Shown one piece after another: positions 52,972 through 61,221 of a DNA stretch of 64,000 nucleotides; the stretch's first letter is position 1; each line of letters begins with the position of its first letter. Both the position numbers and the translations under genes were made by a program. The notes beneath the pieces were generated by a model. It was not told the origin of the DNA. It was given only the letters and a program-made list of their open reading frames with translations, and made no database searches. Source of the DNA: a virus; IMG/VR virus record IMGVR_UViG_3300002835_000127, positions 1 to 64,000 of that record; one strand, given 5' to 3'.

Positions 52972-55581
52972 TTATTTTTTAACTTCGAGTCTACTTTGCG
53001 CGCTTTGGAGCAATTTTTTTGCAATTTCAAATGATTCAATTTCTTCAGGAGTGTATTCTTTTGATTTTTTCATGAATTCAGCATCTTTATTTCTGATGAT
53101 AATTTTAGATATCTCACCGTTATCATCGTACCTAGCTTTTACCATAGTTACCTTATCCCAATCAGATATACCTAAAATTCCCTTGTCTTCAGTGGTCAGG
53201 AATTCATCCATTAGATTAATCCCACCGTCTTTATCCCCATCTTTAATAACAGTGCTGTGCTTTCTTTCCTTCTTCGTAATATCAGGAGCGATTATTTTAC
53301 CGTCTCCTGCCTGAACTTCACCCGTTCCTTCCTCGTCACCTTCGCCACCTTCCGTAGGCTCTTCAACCACTACTTCTCTATCAACCTCGCTTCCTTCCCT
53401 GTACTCTGCATAACCTGCTTTTGGATCCTCTATGTCCTCGTCGCTGTTTACATCTAAGTCTATAGTTGTTCCTGGTCCTGCATTGTAGTCATCAGGATTT
53501 ATTGCGAAATTAGTAAATTGTGGTAATCTCTTCTTTCTTCCAATTTCTCTACTAGCGTAAGCCTTACTATTTGCCTCGTCGCAAACGTATATTGCTAGAA
53601 ATACTGGACCCTGAAAAGCATCGAGTACATCAGAAGTGTCCTCTTCATCTCCACTCTCGTATAGCCTACCGCTTTTAAAACTCTCGAAATTAACCACTCT
53701 AGATGATTCGTTTGTCTCCTCTGTTTCTAGATCCTCCGTGTCTTCTTCTTCCTCCTCTTCACTCTCAGCTTCCCCGCCTCTCCTAGAGTTCCCCGTATCG
53801 ATTCCACCGTAAAATATTCTCTCTATATCATCGGTGGTTAAATTAGCAAGATCCTCATCTGTAACTAAAGTTCCAACAACGTTTATTCTATCGCCGTCCA
53901 TGTCCTCGAAATTAAATTCATATGTAGCTGGAGCGTTAGGGTCTGCCTTAAAGAATACACCCTCTGATGATTCAACTGCGCTAACTAAAGTATCCCAGTT
54001 GCAAACTCCTTGAAAATCAAAAGGAACCGGTATAGCGTCTCCCTCTGCGTTTACGTCATCCCTCCTAACACCACAAATCTTACCTGAAAACTCATCGTTA
54101 TCTACAATACCGTTTTTTATTTTAGCGGAATTAGGAACTGCTATGAGAGTTAACATATTACTCTTTATTTGCTCGTTTAGGCTGGTAGAATTAGCTGATT
54201 GTAATATAAATATGGAATTTCCAGAGGCATCATTTATGATCTTTGTCATTTCTAATATTGTCCTAGTCTCACCAATGTTGCTGACTACCCAAGAAAGAGC
54301 TGCACCCCAAGCTGAATCATCAGGTTGAGACCAGCAAAGAACTATAGTCTCTCCAACTTCTATCGATGAGGGGGAGAACGTCTTCTTACCATCAAAAAGC
54401 TCAACTGCTTCATCCGGAGTTGGAGCTTGATTATCGCTGTACCAGTTTATCATAGAGCCCACTGCGTCAACAGCTGTAAGAACCCATCCAAGAACGGGTA
54501 TAAATCTTGCACCACCTGCTACTGTACCTTTTAAAAAAGCTTTACCTGTATTTAGCAGTCTCATAGCTGTCCTTGCTTTAGATGCTCCTTTCCAGGCCTT
54601 CCCTGCTGCCTTAAACGCCTTTGCTGTACCTAATCCTTCTTTAAAAATGTAACTTCCTACGCTCTTTCCGAGTTTTCCAAAAATTCCTAAACCCCCTCTG
54701 GCTGCTCTTCCACCTTTAAAAAGATCCGCTACTGTTTTTGCAGCATTCAGTCCACCTGAACTGCCTATTGCTTTCACTGCGGAAGCAAATTTCCACCCGT
54801 TAAATATTCTATAAGCTAAATAAGATGTTCCAGCAATAGCAGCCACATTGTAAATTCCCCATCCTGCTAACATTCCTTGACCCCATGTAGCCAGTGAGGA
54901 AAGATCCTGTTGAATCTTTGTTACTATAAAGTTCGATGTTGCCTCCGGCGGTACCGGGACTGGACCTGGATACATCTCAGTAGCTTGTGCAAGCCTACCT
55001 GCTCCGGAGGAGGGACCAGTCTTTGCCTTAAATTTACAGGCCTTCATATTCAAAGCTTGCGCTTCTTCATCATCTTGAACAGCAGTTAAAAAGAAAGCCT
55101 TCTCGTCGCCCACATTAAAATCTGTGTTCATATCAAATGTGGTCTGTATAGCACCTTGTTTAACTAGCTTAGTGTAAGCAAATAGGAATTTAATTTGATC
55201 CTGCGCGGTTATACCAGTTCCTTCGGAGCGTGCTCCTGATGCATCTTCCGGTCCTTTCTCAAAAAGTTCAATATATTCGGATCTTACACTCTCGTTCACA
55301 AAATCCAAAAAGCTCATTATGGGTTTACCCTCTTTTACTTTCTCTGTCTTCCATCTTTCTACTAAAGCATCACCATCGCTCATTATCTCAGACTCTGAAG
55401 CTTGCCATGATCTACCGGAGGATTTGAACCAATCATTAAATGGCTTACTGTATGCCCACCACTGGAAGTCCTCCAGCTCAAATTCACTATAGAACTCTCC
55501 ATTTACGTCAGTTGGGACGTCTATCCATACGAAAGGATCTCCTTTCTTAATAGTACCATTAGGGATTATTGCGTAAGACAT
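52972..55581 (-). CDS. Large putative ejected head protein with Gly/Ala/Lys-rich core, 869 aa
   Basis: An 869-residue protein. Residues 89-98 read MSFLDFVNES and 630-643 read VNFESFKSGRLYES, two internal copies of the FxxF plus (L/V)xE-Ser tag. Residues about 231-384 are Gly/Ala/Lys-rich with hydrophobic helices (GMLAGWGIYNVAAIAGTSYL; RFIPVLGWVLTAVDAVGSMI), like membrane-active or pore-forming regions. Acidic runs follow (603-627 and about 735-760). The C-terminal part has a folded-looking region with many charged residues. It lies 56 bases upstream of the protease-scaffold gene. A packaged, cleaved, ejected protein is inferred; no family recognised. Confidence 0.65.
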   Translation of the reverse strand: MSYAIIPNGTIKKGDPFVWIDVPTDVNGEFYSEFELEDFQWWAYSKPFNDWFKSSGRSWQASESEIMSDGDALVERWKTEKVKEGKPIMSFLDFVNESVRSEYIELFEKGPEDASGARSEGTGITAQDQIKFLFAYTKLVKQGAIQTTFDMNTDFNVGDEKAFFLTAVQDDEEAQALNMKACKFKAKTGPSSGAGRLAQATEMYPGPVPVPPEATSNFIVTKIQQDLSSLATWGQGMLAGWGIYNVAAIAGTSYLAYRIFNGWKFASAVKAIGSSGGLNAAKTVADLFKGGRAARGGLGIFGKLGKSVGSYIFKEGLGTAKAFKAAGKAWKGASKARTAMRLLNTGKAFLKGTVAGGARFIPVLGWVLTAVDAVGSMINWYSDNQAPTPDEAVELFDGKKTFSPSSIEVGETIVLCWSQPDDSAWGAALSWVVSNIGETRTILEMTKIINDASGNSIFILQSANSTSLNEQIKSNMLTLIAVPNSAKIKNGIVDNDEFSGKICGVRRDDVNAEGDAIPVPFDFQGVCNWDTLVSAVESSEGVFFKADPNAPATYEFNFEDMDGDRINVVGTLVTDEDLANLTTDDIERIFYGGIDTGNSRRGGEAESEEEEEEDTEDLETEETNESSRVVNFESFKSGRLYESGDEEDTSDVLDAFQGPVFLAIYVCDEANSKAYASREIGRKKRLPQFTNFAINPDDYNAGPGTTIDLDVNSDEDIEDPKAGYAEYREGSEVDREVVVEEPTEGGEGDEEGTGEVQAGDGKIIAPDITKKERKHSTVIKDGDKDGGINLMDEFLTTEDKGILGISDWDKVTMVKARYDDNGEISKIIIRNKDAEFMKKSKEYTPEEIESFEIAKKLLQSAQSRLEVKK

Positions 55582-55591
55582 AATTTTTATT

Positions 55592-56371
55592 TTATTTTAT
55601 TGTGTATATTTTATCGTATGACTTTGTGATCGTATCAATCAATTTACCTATATATCCCTCAGATCTTAGTTTCTTGAAGACCAGATTACCCGCAGAGAAT
55701 TCTCCTCCCTTTGACAAAGACTCCTTTCTCATTTTCATTATCCTAGATTTTAGCTTAGCAGCCATATTATAAAGAGGCTTGGGATTAGAAGGAAAAACAT
55801 TACCCAGCACTAGCTTATTTTCAAGTTTACTTATATCGTAAGCCAAAGAATTAAACTTCTTATTTACCATAAACTCATCTATTTTAGGTGGTGAGTACTT
55901 AGGTTTCTTAATCCATTTCTTCTTGGTAAGTGAATATACCGTAGAAATGTAGCTTTCCGATCCTTCGTCCTGTACTGCTATCTCCACGTCATGTCCTCTC
56001 ATTGTTATGTCATGTTTCGTGTTCCATGAGAATTTTAGACCATACATAGCATAGTCTATCATTTTAGGATCATCGCCCATGTCTTTGAAATTTACAATAA
56101 TATGTAGATCCAGATCAGAATACTGGTTCCAGTTATAACCAGTTAAGGACCCAACAAGCTGAATGTCCAAAACATCCTTTTTCTTTAGCACATCCGAACC
56201 TTCCTCTATAAAATCATTTGCTATATCCAGAAGTTTCTTACTCACAAGAGGATCTAGCTTCCACTCTAACTCCTTGCCATCTCCTTCTTTTTCCCAAAAA
56301 AGAGGGCAAAGTTCTTCGTTATAGAAGGGACTTTTAGATTCTTTTAGATAACTTTTGAAATTAAAAACCAC
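55592..56371 (-). CDS. Predicted nucleotidyltransferase with head-type N-terminal tag
   Basis: A 259-residue protein; the start codon is GTG (56371). Residues 71-91 hold the polymerase-beta-type motif LVGSLTGYNWNQYSDLDLHI (GS at 74-75, D86 and D88), with a third acidic region HDVEIAVQD (127-135). The N-terminus (MVFNFKSYLKESKSPF) matches the tag, with L9-K10-E11 before Ser. After it, FYNEELCPLFW is a conserved-looking segment. Nucleotidyltransferases add nucleotides to proteins, RNA or small molecules. A GATATATA box is 15 bases upstream. Packaging with the genome is inferred from the tag; target unknown. Confidence 0.75.
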   Translation of the reverse strand: MVFNFKSYLKESKSPFYNEELCPLFWEKEGDGKELEWKLDPLVSKKLLDIANDFIEEGSDVLKKKDVLDIQLVGSLTGYNWNQYSDLDLHIIVNFKDMGDDPKMIDYAMYGLKFSWNTKHDITMRGHDVEIAVQDEGSESYISTVYSLTKKKWIKKPKYSPPKIDEFMVNKKFNSLAYDISKLENKLVLGNVFPSNPKPLYNMAAKLKSRIMKMRKESLSKGGEFSAGNLVFKKLRSEGYIGKLIDTITKSYDKIYTIK

Positions 56372-56386
56372 AGAATTTTTTTCTTT

Positions 56387-56394
56387 TATATATC
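56387..56394 (-). promoter_or_regulatory. GATATATA late-promoter-like box before the nucleotidyltransferase gene
   Basis: On the minus strand TTGATATATAAAAG lies 15 bases upstream of the GTG start, in the 46-base gap after the exonuclease gene. Confidence 0.55.
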
Positions 56395-56417
56395 AAGAAA
56401 AAAACAATAAGGTGTAA

Positions 56418-57119
56418 CTATACCGAAATCTTATTCATGATCAGCATTACTGTCTCGACGTCCCTCTCGCAATATTCCTTAATTTTATCAAAATTCTTAT
56501 CGACCCAGAAAACTCTAGAGACATCCGATCCCTTGATATCCTCTTTTGGAGATCTTACATCAAGGGAGCATGCTAATAGGTCTAGACCTAGATATTTTTG
56601 GCCAATCCAATTACCGAAGGAGAATATCTCTGCGGTGTCAAGAAAAGGCATCTCCCATGGTTTTTTATCCCAAACCTGTATATTCTGAGAAGGTGTAATA
56701 CCGTTATAAAGCATTCTCTTTCCTAGACAAGCTATATCAAATCCCTTAATGTTATGTCCACATAACTTCCACCCTTTTGAGTGGGCATTGTTAAGAATTT
56801 TGTTTGTTTTGTTGAGAATGTCAATCTCATCATCACCGAAGAAAGATGTTGTCCTTATCGTACCATCATCATTAAAGCTACCGAAGGAAACACACACAAT
56901 TCTTGAAAATTCAGCCTCCAGAGCAGATTTTTCAGCGAATATCTCACCGTCATTCATATCTGACAATTCTTTGTAAGAATTTCTATAGAAATTAGCTCTC
57001 TTACCCCATAGTTCACCCAATCTCGGATTTCTCTCGTTTAATGCTTCTAGACTTTCGAAACAAGACGCAGTTTCTACATCAAAATACAGAGCTTTTTCTT
57101 TTACTTCTTTATTGATCAT
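56418..57119 (-). CDS. DEDDy 3'-5' exonuclease, PolB-exonuclease-like
   Basis: A 233-residue protein with the three exonuclease motifs: YFDVETAS (Asp14, Glu16), CGHNIKGFDIACL (Asp128), and YCERDVETVM (Tyr216, Asp220), which gives the DEDDy form. Length and spacing match the stand-alone exonuclease domain related to family B polymerases. Its start overlaps the stop of the upstream UvdE-like gene (TAATG). It could proofread, trim ends in repair or degrade host DNA; which one is not set by the sequence. Confidence 0.85.
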   Translation of the reverse strand: MINKEVKEKALYFDVETASCFESLEALNERNPRLGELWGKRANFYRNSYKELSDMNDGEIFAEKSALEAEFSRIVCVSFGSFNDDGTIRTTSFFGDDEIDILNKTNKILNNAHSKGWKLCGHNIKGFDIACLGKRMLYNGITPSQNIQVWDKKPWEMPFLDTAEIFSFGNWIGQKYLGLDLLACSLDVRSPKEDIKGSDVSRVFWVDKNFDKIKEYCERDVETVMLIMNKISV

Positions 57120-58015
57120 TATTTTCTCTTATTAAATACAAATGGTGGTAGTGACTTAAAGTCCTTTAGATAATTAATGCAGCAAAATTCCTTCTCTGGT
57201 GAATCTATTATAACATCGACAGAAAGACCAAATGTTGGTATTCTTTTAGATAATCTTCCGGAAGGCTTAGAATTAACAGGGAATCCGTTTTCATCCTCGC
57301 TCTCAGACTCTGCATGAATCATAATTGGATTACTACCGAACTTCCATGTGGAGCAACTAAGAAACAAAGCCTCCCTTGTACTAAGACCCCCGTCATTGAA
57401 TAAATGATTAAGAAATCTAAAAGATACAGGTACATCCGATTTATAATAGCAACCGGATATGAGTTCCGTTACCGAAAAAAGGCTGGGCTTATCGTCATTA
57501 ACTACCGATATTCTCTTCTGGGTTTGCTTAGACATTAAATCAAACTTAACCGAAAATCTCTCTATAGTCTCCTTCCTGTTTCCATATGCACTTCCTATTC
57601 TAACTATTATCGATCTCCCCTTCTGGCCCAGCACATCCAATATGGACCCTAGGCTCTCCAAAAGTGTTATTGTTTTATCAGGAACCCCGTCTAGTTGACT
57701 AGCCAAAAAATATTCCTTCGGTATTATAAAGCAGGTCCTAAATTTATTAATATTAGAAATCTCGTGTATACTAGATAGTATCCCTGAAATTTTAGGATCC
57801 TCCTCGTCAAAACTAAAATCAACGAACAGTTCCGGATTATCAAATTCGCTTATATCCAGACATAATATGTTAAGTCCTAGATTTGAATTATAAACAATCG
57901 AATCCCTAACTAGCTTAAGAAAATCATAAACAGATTTTATTTTAACCTGCCCGTTTCCTTTTATTTTCTTCGGGAGACCGATGTACCCTAAATTAGACTT
58001 GTCTAAAGAAATCAT
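57119..58015 (-). CDS. UvdE/UVDE-like TIM-barrel protein, apparently missing metal ligands
   Basis: A 298-residue protein following the UVDE order: N-terminal LGYIGLP, then LGLNILCLDISEFDNPELF, then SIIVRIGSAYGNRKETIERF (135-154), VVNDDKPSLF (171-180), VPVSFRFLNHLF (195-206) and STWKFGSNPIMIHAESES (222-239). UVDE enzymes use several His/Glu/Asp metal ligands; the expected HxG, ENDD and DxxH positions read R-I-G, V-N-D-D and R-F-L-N here, while the late His234 is kept. This points to a degenerate or repurposed endonuclease. It precedes the DEDDy exonuclease, a plausible repair pair. The family call is moderate, the residue alignment is by eye. Confidence 0.6.
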   Translation of the reverse strand: MISLDKSNLGYIGLPKKIKGNGQVKIKSVYDFLKLVRDSIVYNSNLGLNILCLDISEFDNPELFVDFSFDEEDPKISGILSSIHEISNINKFRTCFIIPKEYFLASQLDGVPDKTITLLESLGSILDVLGQKGRSIIVRIGSAYGNRKETIERFSVKFDLMSKQTQKRISVVNDDKPSLFSVTELISGCYYKSDVPVSFRFLNHLFNDGGLSTREALFLSCSTWKFGSNPIMIHAESESEDENGFPVNSKPSGRLSKRIPTFGLSVDVIIDSPEKEFCCINYLKDFKSLPPFVFNKRK

Positions 58016-58056
58016 TCCTTTTTATTATTATACTAAAGGAAATGACTTAAGTTCCG

Positions 58057-58548
58057 TTATCCACCTACGGTAGAAAGGCCAAGATCGGCATCGTTGTAAA
58101 CGGTAGGAGAATTGAATGCTTTACCAGGAAGCTGAGCGATCTTGTATTTGGAAAGTAGATCCTGGTGTCCTTTATCACCTTGGTCTATAAATTGTATAGC
58201 ATTAGGCTTAACCTCTATTACTTTCTCAGTAAGCTTCCCTATATTGAAAACCTGTATGAAATATCTAAATCCCTTGGAGTCTGGAGTTTTTTGAGCTCTA
58301 ACTATTATACCAATCTTTTTATTCTTTTTGCTCTTAGAGTTAATAGGCTCAGCTACAACGAAATCGCCAACCTGAAATTCCGATCCCTTTATAGACCTAG
58401 GCACATTAGGATCCGGACCAACTTCTATAGAAAGATCAGAAAATGGCTTATAGTTTATTTTAAAAACACCATTTGCCCCGCCGTATCCATAGGTATCACC
58501 AAACGGGGTACCTGTGTCAAATTCGTTTATCGATTTAATGTATTTCAC
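58057..58548 (-). CDS. Small protein with SINEF N-terminus, 163 aa
   Basis: Starts with GTG at 58548 (MKYIKSINEFDTGTPFGDTY). I-N-E at 7-9 is a weak match to the head tag because Phe follows. The rest is mainly beta (FVVAEPINSKSKKNKKIGII; KVIEVKPNAIQFIDQG), resembling an SH3-like or OB-like small domain. The preceding gene ends four bases upstream, so a leader is nearly absent. Function unknown. Confidence 0.5.
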   Translation of the reverse strand: MKYIKSINEFDTGTPFGDTYGYGGANGVFKINYKPFSDLSIEVGPDPNVPRSIKGSEFQVGDFVVAEPINSKSKKNKKIGIIVRAQKTPDSKGFRYFIQVFNIGKLTEKVIEVKPNAIQFIDQGDKGHQDLLSKYKIAQLPGKAFNSPTVYNDADLGLSTVGG

Positions 58549-58551
58549 CTA

Positions 58552-59103
58552 CTATATATCAGAACTTTGTTCTTTATCCTGATGCTTCAGGATATCTCTG
58601 AATTTAGACGCTAATTCATAATCCTCATTCTTAATAGCTTTCTGCATCAAGCTCTCTATTAAATAAGAGTCATTGGGTTCACCCTCGGGTTGCTCATCCT
58701 TTAATGAGTTAATTATAAGAGCTATTCGTTGAGGTGCATAGATAACCTCAAGTCTCGAGTTTACTATATTAGGATCTTCAATATTTTCCTCCTCCTGGTC
58801 ATCGATATCCTCGTCTATCTCATCCTCAACAGGTTCCCAGTCGCCATTGTCCCAGTTTATGATCCAAGGACCGTATGTTATGTCGGATATATCCCCGTCT
58901 ACTACCTGTTTTAGTATAGTCTTAAGCTCTCCCTTTATGTCATTCTTGGTAAGAGAATCGCTAAAAGGTTTTCTTTTAATGCCAGGTATAACATTGCTAC
59001 CCTCACCTATTCCCATTTTGAATGCCTTATAGACCTCAAAAATAGAATCCCAATCTAAACTGGATATAACTTTATCGATAAGTTTTGAATGCTCTTTCCT
59101 CAT
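58552..59103 (-). CDS. Unknown protein with C-terminal UVR-like motif, 183 aa
   Basis: The C-terminal segment LMQKAIKNEDYELASKFRDI (about 150-170) matches the UVR motif that UvrB and UvrC use to bind each other. The middle is very acidic (EDEIDEDIDDQEEENIED at about 93-110). N-terminus helical. Its stop codon forms part of a GATATATAG sequence. A link to the UvdE-like gene two genes downstream or to host UvrB/UvrC is possible; UVR motifs also occur in McsA-type proteins. Confidence 0.6.
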   Translation of the reverse strand: MRKEHSKLIDKVISSLDWDSIFEVYKAFKMGIGEGSNVIPGIKRKPFSDSLTKNDIKGELKTILKQVVDGDISDITYGPWIINWDNGDWEPVEDEIDEDIDDQEEENIEDPNIVNSRLEVIYAPQRIALIINSLKDEQPEGEPNDSYLIESLMQKAIKNEDYELASKFRDILKHQDKEQSSDI

Positions 59104-59120
59104 AATTACAGTGTATCCTC

Positions 59121-59128
59121 TATATATT
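59121..59128 (-). promoter_or_regulatory. AATATATA promoter-like box, one base off the shared motif
   Basis: On the minus strand TAAATATATAGAGG lies 17 bases upstream of the ATG at 59103. It differs from GATATATA at the first base and overlaps the end of the previous gene. Confidence 0.35.
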
Positions 59129-59556
59129 TACTTACTCTTGACACCCAATTGATCCGATACGGAGGATAGCCAAGCATTATATCTATCCGGATAGAACTTC
59201 TTAATCTGGTCAAGATCCCTTTTAGAAACCTCGAATTTTTCTCTTATGAACTTCTCAGCCTCCTCAAAATTGTGATCCTTTTTAGAGCTATCTTTTTTCT
59301 CGGAAGATTTTTTAGTCTTTGTATAGATCCATTTAGGAGGGGAGGTGAATCTAGGACTCAGTGTATCGTGCCACCAATCTATAACATTATGTGGTGTTAT
59401 CTTTAATTTATTGAACTGATTAGCCTGAACCGGGAATTGAATGGACATTATTCTATTAAGCATGAAAAAATTCCTGTTCTTGTCTATTTTAGCTACATCA
59501 GCCCACTTTGACTCTTTTTTTTCGAATATTTTCTTTACTACGTCAAAAAGTTCCAT
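59128..59556 (-). CDS. Unknown replication-region protein, 142 aa
   Basis: Starts MELFDVVKKIFEKKESKWAD. It continues with NFFMLNRIMSIQFPVQANQF and VIDWWHDTLSPRFTSPPKWI, a conserved-looking compact domain, then a basic Lys/Ser linker (KSSEKKDSSKKD) and a helical end. Located directly after the 5' nuclease gene in the replication block. It could be a small clamp-loader or primosome subunit by position, but no motif proves this. Confidence 0.55.
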   Translation of the reverse strand: MELFDVVKKIFEKKESKWADVAKIDKNRNFFMLNRIMSIQFPVQANQFNKLKITPHNVIDWWHDTLSPRFTSPPKWIYTKTKKSSEKKDSSKKDHNFEEAEKFIREKFEVSKRDLDQIKKFYPDRYNAWLSSVSDQLGVKSK

Positions 59557-59558
59557 CT

Positions 59559-60695
59559 TTATAGATTTGCAAAAGGATCAAATGAGGATGGGCTGTAATT
59601 AGGCGATATCCAATTTGTACCCTCTAGTATTTTTATTCTGTCTAATGTTATTGATTTTCTTTCTAGTGAAATTCCTCTTTCTATCTCCGCTTCTGAATCA
59701 GAAACAACTTTATCAGGAAATACTGTGTCATCCAGCCACATGAGCTTGTAATTTCTTCTGATGTTATCAGAGACCTTATTTCTATTCTCTGAGGAGTCCA
59801 CATCCTTCATGGTTCTCAATATAAATCCAGAAGCCCAATTGAGAAATTCATTGCTATTTAGTAGCTCTTTTGGCTGTATATTCTTCCATTGCTCTGATGT
59901 GTTCATCGCTTCTATTAAAGACTCGCTTTTTCTAGGCGTGAACCCCATTTTCTTGCCATTCTGCGGGATTTCCCAAACAGATGGTACCGCATCACCTTTA
60001 TCACCCACAAACATCTTATTCAGAACGAAAAATTCACGATCAACCTCGTTTAATTCGCACTTGGAAAGCAGCGTCTTTAATTTACCCCTATCCGGTGATA
60101 TAACAGAACCCATATTAAAAATGCTAGCTTCCTCCTCTTTTTCCAACCAATTGGACTTCCATCCGATAGGAGTAGTTACTACGTTCTTTTTATTGTTGCT
60201 ATTCCACGTTATAGTCCAATTCGATCCTTCAAATCTAGCTAGCTGATGTAAATCTTTATCACCAGATACCACTATACAATCTTCTCCGTTATTATTAAAG
60301 TACTTCGACCACATATAGAGAAGGTCGTCACCCTCCGCTCCGGATACTTTAGAATAAATGAATCCCATTTTCTCCAGTTGGCGACCAAAAGAATCCATAA
60401 GATCGAAGAAAATAGTCCAATCGACATTCTCATCCTTTGTTCTATTTGACTTATATCCGCCATTTTCAATCTCAATTTCTCTTCTCCAGCTTTTGCTATC
60501 GGCTGTAAAAATAAGTCTTCCACCTGAAGGCAAATTGTTTAATGAGGAGCACAGGTCAGTCGCTACTTTTCTAATAAACATAGTCTGGTCTGATTTTTTA
60601 GAAAAAACCTTACCAGGATCCACATTGCCATAACCAGCAAAAACCCCAAAGGTTTTGTGGAATATGTAATTTCCGTCAACACAAATATTAATCAT
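59559..60695 (-). CDS. 5'-3' exonuclease / FEN family (T4 RNase H-like)
   Basis: A 378-residue protein with the PIN/FEN set: ICVDGNY (Asp7), ADSKSWRREIE and GGYKSNR, VSGAEGDDLLYMWSK with the acidic EGDD, CIVVSGDKDLHQLA with the D-x-D, and FVGDKGDAVPSVW, the H3TH motif that contacts DNA. T4 RNase H is the closest named model: it removes RNA primers and flaps during lagging-strand synthesis. It overlaps the kinase gene by eight bases. Confidence 0.9.
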   Translation of the reverse strand: MINICVDGNYIFHKTFGVFAGYGNVDPGKVFSKKSDQTMFIRKVATDLCSSLNNLPSGGRLIFTADSKSWRREIEIENGGYKSNRTKDENVDWTIFFDLMDSFGRQLEKMGFIYSKVSGAEGDDLLYMWSKYFNNNGEDCIVVSGDKDLHQLARFEGSNWTITWNSNNKKNVVTTPIGWKSNWLEKEEEASIFNMGSVISPDRGKLKTLLSKCELNEVDREFFVLNKMFVGDKGDAVPSVWEIPQNGKKMGFTPRKSESLIEAMNTSEQWKNIQPKELLNSNEFLNWASGFILRTMKDVDSSENRNKVSDNIRRNYKLMWLDDTVFPDKVVSDSEAEIERGISLERKSITLDRIKILEGTNWISPNYSPSSFDPFANL

Positions 60696-61221
60696 TCTGT
60701 TCTATTTTTTTCAATACACTATATAGTTCCTTCGGTATCCTGTTAAATGCAGGATCAGTTATAGAGGAATCGTAATCTATAAAATTCAAGAAGTCTTTCT
60801 CGTCTGCCTTTATTCTACGGTCAACGTCGTCTGCATCTCTTCTCATAGACATTCTATCTCTTCTTATATTCTCGTCGATGTCAACATAGAGAATAATGGA
60901 CTCGCTTCTGTCTTCAGGTGATAACTGAGAAATTCCAGAAGGTGTCATTATAAATAAATTAGATTTGTGAAACTCCGATTTACTCGTTCCGTAAACCCAT
61001 CCATTAAATATGGTGTGCTCCAAAAAAAGATCTTCCAGTATCATCCCATAAGCATCGGACTCCTTTATGAAATAGTAATCTATACCCTCTTCCTCATCGG
61101 ATCTCATCGGTCTAGTTGTATGGGAAACACAATAATTGAAGCCTTCCTCAACCATCATCTTTCTCAAGTGGTCCTTGCCAGAAGCTCCCTTTCCTGCTAT
61201 TATAACTCTTTTTTTATTCAT
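60688..61221 (-). CDS. Guanylate-kinase-like dNMP kinase
   Basis: A 177-residue protein with Walker A GKGASGKD (10-17) and VSHTTRPMRSDEEEGIDYYF (32-51), the guanylate kinase GMP-binding signature. It would turn GMP/dGMP or a similar monophosphate into the diphosphate for DNA synthesis. The signature is nearly standard, so GMP or dGMP is the most likely substrate; modified dNMPs are possible. It overlaps both neighbours by eight bases each. Confidence 0.85.
   Translation of the reverse strand: MNKKRVIIAGKGASGKDHLRKMMVEEGFNYCVSHTTRPMRSDEEEGIDYYFIKESDAYGMILEDLFLEHTIFNGWVYGTSKSEFHKSNLFIMTPSGISQLSPEDRSESIILYVDIDENIRRDRMSMRRDADDVDRRIKADEKDFLNFIDYDSSITDPAFNRIPKELYSVLKKIEQND

Noticed and set aside
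59128-59556. Calling the 142-residue protein a gp62 clamp-loader subunit
   Set aside because: I found no sequence support and the position behind the nuclease, not behind gp44, does not match T4 order.
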